DNA of 64,000 nucleotides from Dermatemys mawii (taxonomy: Eukaryota; Chordata; Testudines; Dermatemydidae), in assembly GCA_007922305.1 (NCBI GenBank), contig ML677374.1, positions 9,052,094-9,116,093 of the forward strand, given 5' to 3'. Within the stretch, counting starts at the first letter, position 1, and each line of letters starts with the position of its first letter. Under the pieces are notes generated by a model. The model made no database searches. It saw nothing but the letters and a program-made list of their open reading frames with translations, and was not told where the DNA came from. This document shows, piece by piece, positions 47,901 through 58,500 of this stretch. Both the position numbers and the translations under genes were made by a program.

Positions 47901-50900
47901 GAACATCTCAGCCCGTTTATCCTTGTGTTCCACCTGCCTGGTAGATCCATTGTAGGCAAATATCAGCTTCTTGTGTCCCCCTTTCTGCTGTAACATCCAT
48001 TTGATGGTGACATCTGTCTGGTGATCGACTGAGAAAGCACAGCTGAGGAGGACATCCTTATTCAAGCCAGACTGGATTAGCGAGGGTCCTGTGCGTATCA
48101 AGAATACACCTGTAATACAGATGATAAAGCATCATCAGAACGACCAGATTTTGGATCAACACCAGTCACAGTACAAACTGCCATCTAAAGACACACGAAC
48201 ACGTACTATAGAATAAAGCTTATATATGGTCAGAGCAAGAAATGGGTACAATTCATTGCTTTGCCACCGACTTCTTTTGTGCCCTCGGGCAAGCCATTTA
48301 ACTTCTCTTTGTGCCTCAGTTTCTCCATTTGAATAATGGGTACAGTTAGCCTTTAATAATTCGTAACTGTCCTACAAGTCTTATGCAGCGTTGTAGCTGT
48401 GTTGGTCCCAGGATATTAGAAAACGCAAAGTTTCAACCCTTGTATTTAGCAGAGACACTGAGTGAGTTACCAAGACCTGAAGAAGAGCTCTGTATAAGCT
48501 CAAAAGCTTGTCTCTCTCACCAACAGAAGTTGGTCCAATAAAAGGTATTACCTCACCCACCTTGTCTCTCAGGAAGTCTTAGTTAACCAACACTGTTTTC
48601 TGCAATCTAGATTTTCATGACAGTAAATAACTAGGAAACATTTATAATATTCTTTAAAATCCTCCGGTGAAAGACTATATAGATCACTTCAGTTGAGTTA
48701 TTCCCAATTTACACTAGGAATCTGTTTGTTGTTTTTTGTTGGCCGGCCAGACCAAACAAATGTTTAGCCTTTTTGCTGAAGCCTAACTTTTGGACATCAG
48801 AATCCCACTCCTGCTATTATAAAAGTGAGTCAGAGTGAGTGTGTGTGTGTGTGTGTAAAAGCGATATGGTTGAGAGAGCTGAGCACAGGGTCTAAATTCT
48901 ATTTTCTGTTCTGCCACTAAGCCAATCTACCTCCCTGCCTTAATCTCCCATTTGAAAAGGGAAGCACTTCACAAGAGCGATTCGAGCATTAGTCAGTTAA
49001 TGTCTCTACAGTGGTTTTGAATATGCAAAACACTATACCTGTGCTAAATAGTATTACTGATCATTGTTATTACTTGCATTTGGGTTGAGAAGCTGCGATG
49101 TTGTTTTCTGGCAATGCAAGTTATCTTTACATCTAGTTTCAAGCCCCTTTACCCTGCTACACTGGAGTCAAGTTGCCTTAGCTGTATTGGCAATCCTAAG
49201 TATTCAAAACCTATGAGTCATACCTCCCAGAATCATGAAATTGTCTTAAAAATTAAGAGATTTTTTTTAAAAAAATAAATACATTTGGCCTTTTTTTAAA
49301 ATTTACCTTCTAGGTTTTAAGCCTTTAAGACACACCGGGGTCAAATTTTCAACATTGTCTCCATAATGAGAAAGCCTAGAAGCTTACTTTTTAAAAAATA
49401 TCTATATATGACTAATTAATTTATTTTCAAAAGGACTGTTGAGATTGTCTCATATTCACAAGATTCCAGGAGCTGGGGCTTTAAGGAAAGCATCAAATAT
49501 CAGGATACCCCAAATAAAATTGCAGGAATTGGCAATACTCCCGTAGTGTAAATAAGAATGAGACCCATTATTTTGATTATACACAACTCTAGAAAAGCTG
49601 CTTCTCCCTACTTTAAACACACCAATGGGATATTTTAAAAATATCACAATGATAGTTATTTCATCTACAAACTCATATGGAAGTTACAATGCCACAGGGA
49701 TACTGTAAAACTTAAAATCCTCATTTGGACAGTGCAGTAGAGTGCAAATCAGGATCATCATCATTATTATTCAATGTTTCTTTGATAGTCTTATTGTTAC
49801 CTGAAAGAGAAAATGTCTCTGCGTTGCCTTGAGAAACATCTTCGGGGCTTCGGTTCGCTGCCTCTCTGCTGGCACTTGATTCTACCAAAAAGACTGTAAC
49901 GGTGAATTTGTCAGCCAGGTGCTTTATGGTGCCAGTGAACCACGAATCTAGTTTATGAAGTTGAGTTTGTAACCCAGGCCAGAGTATCTGGGTGTTATCT
50001 GTAAAATATCTGCTAATCTTACATTCAAGCTGGTCAGTATCCTCATCCACATGTTGAAGAATATCCAGTTTGGACTCTGCATGAAAAAAATACACATGCA
50101 CCTGTTAGAATCCCAGCTCATGTTAATCGACATTATGGAGAGTCAAACTATCTATGCACACCAGCCCAAACAGCAAATACTATGCAACCCTATTCAATCT
50201 CAGTTGTAATCCACACAAAAAGAGTACGGACATTCTTTCTCCAAGCCCCTAGTTTTACAACAGGCTCTTGACAGGTTCAAGTCTCTGCCTTTATGGATCC
50301 AGTTGCGGACTTGTGGCCCTAATTTGGCTGTAGCATAACGATGCTTGTTAACGAATACCACATGCACCTCTCCTTCACTGCTAATTACCTTGGCTTTAGG
50401 AGGGGATATGACAGATCCTGATTTTCCTCTCACACTACTGCAAATCAGGAGAAATGACACAGAAATCAATGGAGTTACACCAGAGTAACAAGATTTAAAT
50501 GAGATCAGAACCAGATCTACTCTTTGAAATGAGTATCACTGAGCCAGCAGACTGCCTAATATTATCAATATACGCGGAGCTTTCGGTAGTTGGCTCTGAA
50601 TATTAACTGCTATTTCACTCCCATCCGAGGGCTCAAAGGGTGAAGCTCACCCCTGTACAGAGACTTCCAAAGGATTTAAGCAGTTCACAGACCTTGTACT
50701 GGCTGAAAGAATAGCAAAAGAAACAATCAAATCAACAGATAAGAGACCAAGAAAACAGACAGATGTCCTGATGTCTAGAGGTAGGCTGCAGGGCTCATCT
50801 CATCGCTCGTATTTTACCAGTCCCCAGAAGAGAATAAGGAGATCCTGCCACAAATTTGACGGCACTCACCTGAGTGCATTGGGAAAAGCCCAGAGTTCAG

Positions 50901-53900
50901 CAGACAGAATAATAAGATATTCTGGGAAGTGCATTTCAGTAAGATACATTTTACGAACATAGGGGTATTCTTGCCCCTCGAGTTCTTTTCTTTAATGCAG
51001 TATATTGTCACTACTCTTTGTCATCCACTAAACACACAATAGGTTATAAGTCACTTAATCATAATCACACAATAAATGTTATTCCTAAAGATAAGCCCAA
51101 AGCAAACCCCCAAACAGGGAGGGGAATTTGAAACCTGGATCAAGATCTGAACTCCGCAGCTCATATTCCTCTCCCACCATGCACAGCTCTGCATGAAAGG
51201 GCTCCACAAGGCATATCTTTTCTCTGAATCCTCCTACGCTGTTATGACTAGCTTAAGGGAAATGTACTCTGCATATCCCCACTATGTTGTGATTAGCTTT
51301 ATATGGTGATGATATAACAGCACAAGCTAACAACATTCCCAGCAGGGTTTACCCTGGCAGATTTGTCTTCCCACTCTTGCAAAATGATTAAATATTCATT
51401 TACTAAGTGAATTTAATGCTGGTGAAGATTGAGAACTTATCTACACAGGGAAGTTAGTATGCAGTAAGCAAGGGTGTGAATTTAAAGTGCGTTAGCTACT
51501 CCACACCAACTCCCCATGTGGACACACTTAATGCGATTTAGCTTAGAATACGTCCAAAGTATATTAAGCTGATGTGCACAAAGGTGCTAACAGTGAGTAG
51601 TAAGAGAGCCCACATGAGGAGTTAGCGCTATTGCGGGGCCTTTTCCCACGTAGGCAATCCCTGAAGTCTTATGTTTAGCTACATAACACCGAAGTGGCAA
51701 CAGGAAGAGATAATTTGGAACTAGCCTCTAGCTTTATTTTTCAGACTTCATGGGCCCTTCGTTCAGCATGAACTAATTAACTTTATTTGGGGGTATCCTT
51801 TGGAAGAATCAATTTAAAAGGTTCCCTGAAGTACAAAAACACAGGAAGCAGACCCGTAGGCTGGCCTCCACTTCAAGGAGCCAAAAAAGCCACATGATTT
51901 GATCTCTGTGATGAGTCCTAGCCAGCCCTTTCCGTAAAAAGTTGGAAAGGAGACTGGCAAAGGGGGTGGTTTTATTTTGTTGCCAGGAGAGCTCTCTCCT
52001 GGCAACAAAGATCTGTGGCTACACTACGGACCTTACAATGGTGTGCAGTGTAAACACAGCCTAACTTACAGGCTTTAAAAGTGAAAACACACATTCAATT
52101 TGCATGTAACCATCTTTACCTTAATTTCTGTTACTTGGTACCACTTCATCCATGCTCTTCCTGTGAATAAAACTTGTTCTGCTTTCATTATAAATCCTCG
52201 GCAAAGTAAGAGCAGCGAAGTGGGAGCTTCTAGGAAGCTGACAAATTGGAATGTTTTACAGTCTCTGTAGAACAAAATACTTTTTTGGTGTGGGTCCAGA
52301 GAGAGGTACCAGACTCTGCAGGATGATGATTTTGGGGTGAATTCGCGGCTAGAAGGTCCTATGGTCAGCCTGCAAGGAGTAAGCAAGTTGGGCAAGGCCA
52401 GCCTGAGGGGTTGTAGCTCCGGAGAAAAGTTGCACTCAGAGTCACAAGGCAAACATTGACTGAACCCTTTACTGGTGTGGGTGAACTCCAAAACATCCCC
52501 CAAAAGATTTCCATGTCCCACAGCCAATTACTCCCATCTGGAGTCCTCTTGCCCCCCATGAAAGAGAGATGAACCAAACTTCAAACATCTAAACAGTTTA
52601 GCACAGAGGTAGGCAACCTATGTCATGCATGCCAAAGGCAGCACACAAGCTGATTTTCAGTGGCACTCACACTGCCTGGATCCTGGCCTCTGGTCTGGGG
52701 GGGCTCTGCATTTTAATTTAATTTTAAATAAAGCTTCCTAAACATTTTAAAAACCTTATTTACTTTATATGCAACAATAGTTTAGTTCTATATTATAGAC
52801 TTATAGAAAAAGACCTTCTAAAAACGTTAAAACGTATTACTGGCACACGAAACCTTAGAGTTAATAAATGAAGACTCAGCACACCACTTCTGAAAAGTTG
52901 CCCACCCCTGGTTTAGCAGAAACCTAAACCTGTGCTGATTGCTGAGTAACTTTCACAAGAGCCGCTCTGCTCCCTTTTGTATTTAGAGTGAGATCAGCTG
53001 ACCAGAGTGACAAAAGGGGTTCATGACAGAGATTATGTACTACAAAAGAACATGACTAAAGTTGACAGCAGAACCTCAGAGTTACGAACATCAGAATTAC
53101 AAACTGACCCGTCATCAAGCACAGACACATTGTATTTGGAACCAGAAGGACGCAGTCAGGCAGCAGCAAAGACACCCCTACCCCCCAAAAATAAAATAAA
53201 AGCAAGTACGGCACAGTACTGTGCTGAACACAAACTACTAAAAATATAAGGGGAAAGCAGCAGCATTCTTCTGCACAATAAAGGTTCAAAGCTGTATTAA
53301 GTCAAGTTCAGTTTTAAACTTTTGGAAAAACCACCATAATGTTTTGTTCAGAGTTACAAACATTACAGAGTTATGAATAACCTCCATTCCCGAGGCATTC
53401 ATAACTCTGAGGCTCTGCTGTATTTATTTGGTAACAGCCTTGCCTTAGATTTACCTTCCTACATAGGCCTGTATCTATATACCTGTAGACCTCATCACCA
53501 TGGTAATCTGAACAATTTCTTCTGCTATATTTTCAAAATGCTGCAGTCAACCTTCTGAGAATAGATTGGGGAATCTATGGAAAGCTCTTCAGTCCAACAC
53601 ACTAAAAATGGACCCCCACGTCAAACAGACACAGTTTAGATCTTTACTCCACTGTCCTTCTTTCATGGAAGGAAAGGCTCATCCTTCTTTTACATTTCTC
53701 TCTCGTAAAAATATTTGCTGAAACTAGTCAGGGTGCACTGGCACACAGAAAACAGTCTGACATAAATCAACACCCCTTTGTCGGTAAATGAACGACTAAC
53801 AGAGCATGCTTAGTTGTAGGATGTTATGCTGACATCTGCTGGCCAATTTAGGCTACAGCACTGCATCTATTCATTTAACAAACTACCAGGGGCCAAATTT

Positions 53901-56885
53901 TCCCCAAAGCAGGACACAAGCAGGAACTCATACTGTGTCTCTTGTGGTGTGGAAATGGGGTCCCCAGCTGAGAAACGTGGATACTATTCCTCATATATTA
54001 CATATTTATACTATATATAAAAATGTTGTTAAATGTAAGAATAGCCACAGATCAGGGGGGCCATCTAGTTCAGTATCCTGCCATCAACAGAGGCCAGCAT
54101 CAGATGCTTTAGAGGAAGGTTCCAGAAATCCTGCAGTAGGCAGTTATGGGATAGCCCAGTGGTTTTCAAACCTTTTTTCGGGTGACCCAGCTGCAGAAAA
54201 TTGTTGATACCCGTGACCCAATGGAGCCGGGGATGAGGGGTTTGGGATGTGGGAGGGGATCAGGACTGAGGCAGAGGGTTGAGGTGCAGAGATGAGGGCT
54301 GTGGGATGGGGCTGGGAATGAGGGATTCAGAGAGTGGGAGGGGGTTCAGGGCTGTGGCAGGGGGCCGGGTGCAGGAGAGTGTCAGGGCTCTGGGCTAGAG
54401 GTGCAGGCTCCGGGGTGGGGCTGGGGATGACGGGTTTGGGTGTAGGAGGGGGCACTGGGTTGGGGTGGGGGGTCTCAGGGCTCTGGCAGGGAGTCAGGGC
54501 TGTGGGTACAGGCTCTGGGATGGGGCCAGGGATGAGGGAAGTGATTATTTCTCTCTATTCAGCACTGAGGACATACCTGGAGTAGTGTGTCCAGTTTTGG
54601 TCCCCGCACTACAGCAGAGCAGAGGCTCAAGAATGAATTTTAAATTTGAACAATAACAGCTGAGGGATTTTTGAAGGGAGTGAACACTTCTACTACTAAA
54701 CACCTTTGGCATGTCTTTTTTTTTTTTAAAAAAAAACATTTCTAATATCTTGTTGGGAGAAGCTTGAAATTTAGCAGTGAGATAATTCCTAGTTTGGACG
54801 CATGTCTCTTGGTAGTCTACTGAAAATGCATTCTTCTTTGGCCCAATTATAAGGGATTATAACACCCTCCTTTGATCAGATGCACTTATGTTGCTTGAAT
54901 CACAATCTCCCAGCCTTCTTCTGGCAACAGCATGTGCACAAATAAGTAAATTGGGCACGGTGATTTAAGGAGTGTACGGAATGGCTTTGAAGATGCCCTG
55001 ACTTATTCCGCACGATCTATTAATGCATGTGCTGAGGTAGGTAGGAATCTACCTTCACGTGTCTGATTGTCTAATAGGGTCTTATTATTTCCTGGTTGTT
55101 CTCTTTCCCACACACTAAGTAAAGTGATACACATGTGGCATCATATCCTGCTTATCAGTCTGTAGCATTGCCAGATGATGCATCTATGATAACACCTGCA
55201 GGCTGCTGCTTCATATCAGGTCTTTCATTTTGTATTTGCCATCCAGCCAGTCCACAGCAGCTGGGGGCTCCAACCAAGCACAAGCAATAAACATACTTAC
55301 TGGAGAATTGCTTTTGGCCATCTCAGAGTGTCACGGGCTTGCTGACAATGGTGGATTAACACCAAAAAACACTCCAGGCCTCCCCACTCTGATATCGCCC
55401 CCCAGGTCCCACAAAGGTTCTGGAATGTGAGATTGGAGGATGATCTGTGTGCAGCATTCCAACATCCCTGAGCAACCTGAAGGACACCCCCCAGACGAGA
55501 TTTGTCTGCCAACCTGCCCAGAGATTGGGGACCCCAGTTTTGGTTGCCACAAGCATCAGTCTGCGCCTACTTTATAACTCCTCAAATGGGAGCCAAATTT
55601 GCTCATCTGCCTGAGCATCTAAGCAGATTACTCACCTTGTATGATAAACGTGAGGGTATCAGGAGCAGGAGGATTTTCTGGGTGAGGTCTCTCGGTGTCC
55701 TTTGATTCAGTTCCACTCAGCAGGAGCCAGGCCTTCTGTCTGACGTACTTGAATTCACTTAATAATGGGATTGTTTCAGTTGTCTCAAACAAGCAGGAAA
55801 GCTGCCTACTTTGACTGAAGGTTGAACCTGCTGTTGCAACTCCATGATGGTGCTTTAGGATTCCTTCAAGGCAATACATGCACAAATGCATTAAAAAATA
55901 CCCCTTAATTAAGTTTTGTTTTCCCATGTGAAAACATTTAATGCATTTAGCTAACACCACTCTTTCTATGCAGTTTTAATGGCTTCATTTGGTCGTTAGT
56001 AGTTTTTTTTTTTTTTTTTTGAGGGTGAATGGCCAATTTTCTGCATTATAGGAGTACAAGAAACTTTGGGCTCTTTATCCATAAATCTTTTGAGGGGGGA
56101 AATAACAGAAGATATAAAATCTTCCCTGAGCAAATACATTTTGCTTTTTGTTCACAGAACTTAATGTAATTATTAAGTTCTATTTAAATTACAGTTGTAT
56201 TATGAAATAAATTATTAAAATGTTATCTATATAAAGTTACAAATGCAGCACAACAACCCAGGCACATAAAATGTTTCTACAAAACCCCAAATCATGCTTA
56301 ATTTCAAGTTTCATTAATAGCCAGTAATGCAGGCCAGACTGACATAAATTTAGACAAACCTAGCTCAACTTTTGAATTTGTAGTTCAGTTTGTTGGAATA
56401 AAGGAGCTAAACTTGGTTGTTATGTAGTGCCTATCCCAAACATGGACAAAACAGAGCATTTCAGATGAATTTCACTTGGAGATTTTGGGTTCATTTGTAT
56501 TAAAAAGACAAAGGCTAAGATTTTAAAGTGAGACTCATGAATTTTGGATATCTCAAGTTGGATACCCAAAAAATGAAGTTCCTCCCAAAATCTCTAGGGA
56601 CTTTTGAAAATCTTAGCCTAGATTTCTATGAGACAAACCCAAAGCTATTTGGATCAGCAGTGTTCTGCAGTTAAAACCACCTTGAGGCCAACAAGGATCA
56701 TCTCATTTTTAAAATAGGACAGATTACCACAACAATTAACAGTATCCGGCAACAAAGGATCAAGAATTTAGCATATAAAGTGATTCAGTCTAACATTACA
56801 TAGCACTATAACACATGCAAATATATTAGGTGTACATACCAGTGCATAGGAAGCAACAAACTGCCATATAAATCCTAGAATTCAT
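44899..56885 (-). CDS. Tapasin-family protein, TAPBPR-like (MHC class I peptide editor), 8 coding exons
   Basis: Joining 56885-56840, 55863-55636, 50076-49801, 48109-47768, 46835-46509, 45592-45506, 45020-45004 and 44913-44899 (minus strand) gives 445 codons, the size of tapasin or TAPBPR. The layout is a signal peptide (about 1-20), an N-terminal tapasin domain with Cys39 and Cys110 (LECKISRYF, a family hallmark), a V-like Ig domain (Cys207, Trp221, GTYSC Cys279), a C1 Ig domain (Cys321, FYP, YTCRVEH Cys386), a transmembrane helix at about 413-433 and a short tail ending NKPKPY. All introns up to the tail are phase 1. The loop after Cys39 has the length of TAPBPR's 'scoop' loop, not tapasin's shorter one. 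There is no TAP-binding Lys in the membrane helix and no KKxx tail. Identity to remembered TAPBPR looks like about 30%, so it may be a paralog rather than the ortholog. B7-like proteins are less likely because they lack the N-terminal domain. Confidence 0.9.
45004..45020 (-). CDS. Tapasin-like exon 7, 17-nt microexon
   Basis: Between a TTTCTACCCTAG acceptor and a GTAGGT donor lie 17 bases that complete a Gly codon and add MSTNK. Both phases fit their neighbours (1 in, 0 out). Small cytoplasmic exons are common in MHC-related genes. Confidence 0.72.
45121..45203. repeat. Short palindromic element
   Basis: AGAGCCTCAGATGGTGTAAA, TCAGCCTGGCTCCATTAACT and TAAATGGAGC...TTTACACC are near-perfect inverted halves. 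Intronic in the tapasin-like gene. Confidence 0.55.
45270..45450. repeat. SINE tail related to MIR family
   Basis: GTTGTGAGCTCCTTTGGGCA, GGGACTGTCTTGTTACAGCG and TTTAGCACAGTGGGATCCAG recur at 24.3 and 57.7 kb. Intronic. Confidence 0.55.
45506..45592 (-). CDS. Tapasin-like exon 6, transmembrane segment
   Basis: It encodes STSATWFLVILFILLAGCLV then VMLYYLHQ. The helix at residues 413-433 has no charged residue, unlike classical tapasin, whose membrane Lys contacts TAP. It is phase 1-1, 87 nt; the donor GTAAAA is acceptable. Confidence 0.92.
46509..46835 (-). CDS. Tapasin-like exon 5, Ig C1 domain
   Basis: It encodes KPTVTLNADVLSLVEGDEHK, LVCEISHFYPHDAEAQWLQE and on through DGTYSFSSYFLL and DDGRRYTCRVEHQSL to LTVKVT. 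This is a textbook C1-set domain of the MHC/tapasin kind (C..FYP, W, YTCxVEH). It is phase 1-1, 327 nt. Confidence 0.95.
47768..48109 (-). CDS. Tapasin-like exon 4, Ig V-like domain
   Basis: It encodes VFLIRTGPSLIQSGLNKDVL, LSCAFSVDHQTDVTIKWMLQ and on through NASLSLRTVGVRDAGTYSCS to IQLEIV. This is a V-set domain with its two Cys and Trp, and N-glycosylation sequons at YNGST and GNAS. HKKLIFAYNG resembles the equivalent strand of TAPBPR. It is phase 1-1, 342 nt; the donor is GTAATT. Confidence 0.94.
48240..48370. repeat. MIR-like SINE
   Basis: CCTCGGGCAAGCCATTTAAC, TTCTCTTTGTGCCTCAGTTT and CTCCATTTGAATAATGGGTA are conserved MIR core blocks. Intronic in the tapasin-like gene. Confidence 0.65.
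48388..48575 (+). repeat. SINE-like interspersed repeat
   Basis: GCAGCGTTGTAGCTGTGTTG, AGACCTGAAGAAGAGCTCTG, AGCTTGTCTCTCTCACCAAC and AGGTATTACCTCACCCACCT belong to a very common turtle repeat. Confidence 0.65.
49801..50076 (-). CDS. Tapasin-like exon 3, N-terminal domain (second half)
   Basis: It encodes SKLDILQHVDEDTDQLECKI, SRYFTDNTQILWPGLQTQLH, KLDSWFTGTIKHLADKF and on to AETFSLS. CxISRYF with a following W is shared with TAPBPR. Position 103 is Glu where TAPBPR has its free Cys94 (mature numbering), and no Cys matches tapasin Cys95. It is phase 1-1, 276 nt. Confidence 0.93.
52604..52910. mobile_element. Non-autonomous hAT element (307 bp)
   Basis: It starts CAGAGGTAGGCAACC and ends GTTGCCCACCCCTG. 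The exact 8-bp duplication GTTTAGCA lies at 52596-52603 and 52911-52918. It is a sister copy of 37979-38288, in the same orientation. Confidence 0.85.
53066..53420. mobile_element. Tc1/mariner (Tigger-like) non-autonomous element
   Basis: The ends CAGCAGAACCTCAGAGTTACGAAC and GTTATG...AACTCTGAGGCTCTGCTG are inverted repeats, the right one abutting TA. An internal inner repeat of the same motif is at 53370-53410. The interior resembles a common turtle element. Confidence 0.55.
54041..54150 (-). repeat. CR1 LINE 3' end, reversed
   Basis: GGCCATCTAGTTCAGTATCC and TGCCATCAACAGAGGCCAGC are the reverse complement of the CR1 end type seen at 255-486. Confidence 0.6.
54158..54540. repeat. hAT-like left end with G-rich tandem-like sequence
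   Basis: CAGTGGTTTTCAAACCTTTT begins a hAT-type repeat whose interior is a degenerate tandem of GGGCTGGGGATGAGGG-like units. No right end found. Confidence 0.5.
55636..55863 (-). CDS. Tapasin-like exon 2, N-terminal domain (scoop-loop half)
   Basis: It encodes ILKHHHGVATAGSTFSQSRQ, LSCLFETTETIPLLSEFKYV, RQKAWLLLSG and on to DTLTFIIQ. The first conserved Cys (residue 39) starts a 22-residue loop before the LLL strand, as long as in TAPBPR. The acceptor (CCTTGAAG) has a weak pyrimidine tract but gives the required phase 1. The donor is GTGAGT. Confidence 0.85.
56840..56885 (-). CDS. Tapasin-like exon 1, signal peptide
   Basis: Coding starts at ATG 56885 (G at -3, A at +4) and reads MNSRIYMAVCCFLCT, a short hydrophobic signal-peptide core, then one base of a Gly codon before the donor GTATGT. 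Phase 1 matches the next exon exactly. The start was chosen because it is the only Met giving a signal peptide in the right phase upstream of the first tapasin-domain exon. The alternative start Met7 lies in the same frame. Confidence 0.82.
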
Positions 56886-56956
56886 AGCGGAGTTGCTTTA
56901 GGTTCAGAGCCACCCTCTACAGACTCTCTTCATGCTCCATTTCTTCGGTTGGTCTT

Positions 56957-56973
56957 AGTTTCACTTTCATTTC
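56957..56973 (-). promoter_or_regulatory. ISRE / IRF-binding site upstream of tapasin-like gene
   Basis: On the minus strand the sequence reads GAAATGAAAGTGAAACT, containing a perfect GAAANNGAAACT interferon-stimulated response element with an extra GAAA repeat. It lies 72-88 bases upstream of the ATG. This predicts induction by interferon through IRF/STAT factors, as for MHC class I and tapasin-family genes (family knowledge; function inferred). Confidence 0.75.
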
Positions 56974-57001
56974 TCTCAAAGAGGCTGTTGCAATCCCTGC
57001 A

Positions 57002-57008
57002 GGGCGGG
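57002..57008. promoter_or_regulatory. GC box (Sp1-type) by the kappaB site
   Basis: GGGCGGG overlaps the edge of the kappaB-like site. With no obvious TATA box nearby, a GC box would fit a TATA-less promoter. Confidence 0.4.
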
Positions 57009-57015
57009 ATTTCCT
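57006..57015 (-). promoter_or_regulatory. kappaB-like site upstream of tapasin-like gene
   Basis: The sequence AGGAAATCCC (minus strand) is nine of ten to the NF-kappaB consensus. It sits about 33 bases upstream of the ISRE. This kappaB-then-ISRE order is that of MHC class I promoters (enhancer A plus ISRE). Confidence 0.5.
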
Positions 57016-57734
57016 GGTGAAACAAACTTTCGTAACAGCTGAGCCAAATTCTCTTCTAGCTTTAACACCAGTGAAGTCAGTCGAGTTACCCCACAAGAGA
57101 GCTTGGCCCACTGAGACATAAAAGAGCGGCTATAGTTGCCAAAGAGGAGCTAAGATTTATTTCTCTGTTGCAAACAGGTGGCAGCACATTTAGAGTTGCA
57201 GTCACACTTCATAGGAGCTTCTAGATTCCCCCATATTAACAAAGGTTGGGGGAGGTCTTCTTAGCACCAGCTGGGATAAGCACCGTCCCACAAGAAGCAG
57301 AGCAGGAGACAGTTCCCTATCCAGCCCCAAGTGAAGTCAGGAGATAATGTTCCTCTTTCCTGTGCTAAAACGGACACATCTGAGAGAACACCAGTACTGC
57401 CAACCCCAAGCGCTCCAAAATCAGAAGATTGATTTAAAGAGTATGACATTTTAAAGATAATAGATGTTTGGTATTTTTTATTTGCCTTCTGGTGTTGCAG
57501 TATTTAAGATTGTTTCCCCTTAAGTGGGAGAGCTAGAAACTTAAAAAAAAAAAAAAAGGCAAAACAAATAAATAAAAATAAAACTGATACCCTGAGCCCA
57601 CTGCCAATATTGTTTCCTCACACTCCCCCATTTCTCTGCCTCTATCTGTTGTCTCTTGTCTGACACTGACTGTGAACTCTTTGAGGACAGGGACCACTGT
57701 GTTTGGACAGTGCCTAGCACAATGGGGTCCCGGA

Positions 57735-58500
57735 CTAGGTCTCCAACTGAGAAGGATTTGGGGGTCATAGCAGACAACAAATTGAACCTGAGCTCCCAGT
57801 GAAACCTCGTAACAGAGAGTGAATGGGATCCTTGGATGTATAAGTAGGAGAAGGGTAGTAAAGTTACCTGGATATACACCATTAGTGACACCTCTACTGG
57901 AATACTGTGTCCAGTTCTGATATCCACACTCCAAAATGGATGTTAAAAAACTGCAAAGCATTCTGAAAAGAACGACTAGAACAATTTGCAGTTTGGAAGA
58001 TTCCTTACCGCAAAAAACTAAAAAAAGCTCCATCTATTTAATTTATCTAAGGGAAGATTTAATAGTGACAAGAACACAATCGATAAGCAAGGAAGGAAGA
58101 GCTTTCTGATAATAATGGCTTTTTAAACTGGCAGAAGATGACAATGACGAATTTGGGTTAAAAATAGTCATACCTAATAGTGCTTTTCATCAGCAGATCT
58201 AAGAGTGCTTTACAACAGTCAGTAGCATTATCCTCATTTTACAATTGGGGAAACTAAAGCACAGAGGTGAAAAATAAGAAACTAGTTTTGAAGAATGAAC
58301 ATAATTAACCATTGGGACAACTTACCAAGGGAGCTGGTGGATTCTCTGTCACTTGGAGTCTTTCAATCAAGACTGGATGGTTTTCTAAAAATAGATGCCA
58401 TAACTCACACAAGAAGATAGACGCTTGATACAGAAATTATAGGGTGAGGCTCTATGGCCTGTTATACAAAAGATCAGACTAGATTATCAGAATAAGAAGT
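57735..58500 (+). repeat. Old CR1 LINE 3' part interrupted by a MIR-like SINE
   Basis: GATTTGGGGGTCATAGCAGA, CTACTGGAATACTGTGTCCA and ATTATAGGGTGAGGCTCTAT occur in CR1 order. A MIR-like piece (AAGAGTGCTTTACAACAGTC to GAAACTAAAGCACAGAGGTG) sits inside at about 58165-58272. Confidence 0.6.

Larger units (their letters stand above)
50077..55635 (-). other. Longest intron of the tapasin-like gene (5.6 kb)
   Basis: It holds a hAT element (52604), a Tigger-like element (53066), a reversed CR1 end (54041) and a G-rich hAT-like stretch (54155-54540). No exon is visible. Confidence 0.6.

Noticed and set aside
46509..48109. A B7-family or NK-ligand gene, because of the V plus C1 domains
   Set aside because: Two further in-phase exons encode a tapasin N-terminal domain with CxISRYF, and total length and intron phases match tapasin and TAPBPR.
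57533..58033. 166-codon minus-strand frame
   Set aside because: It is the antisense of a CR1 LINE 3' region plus a poly(A) tract.
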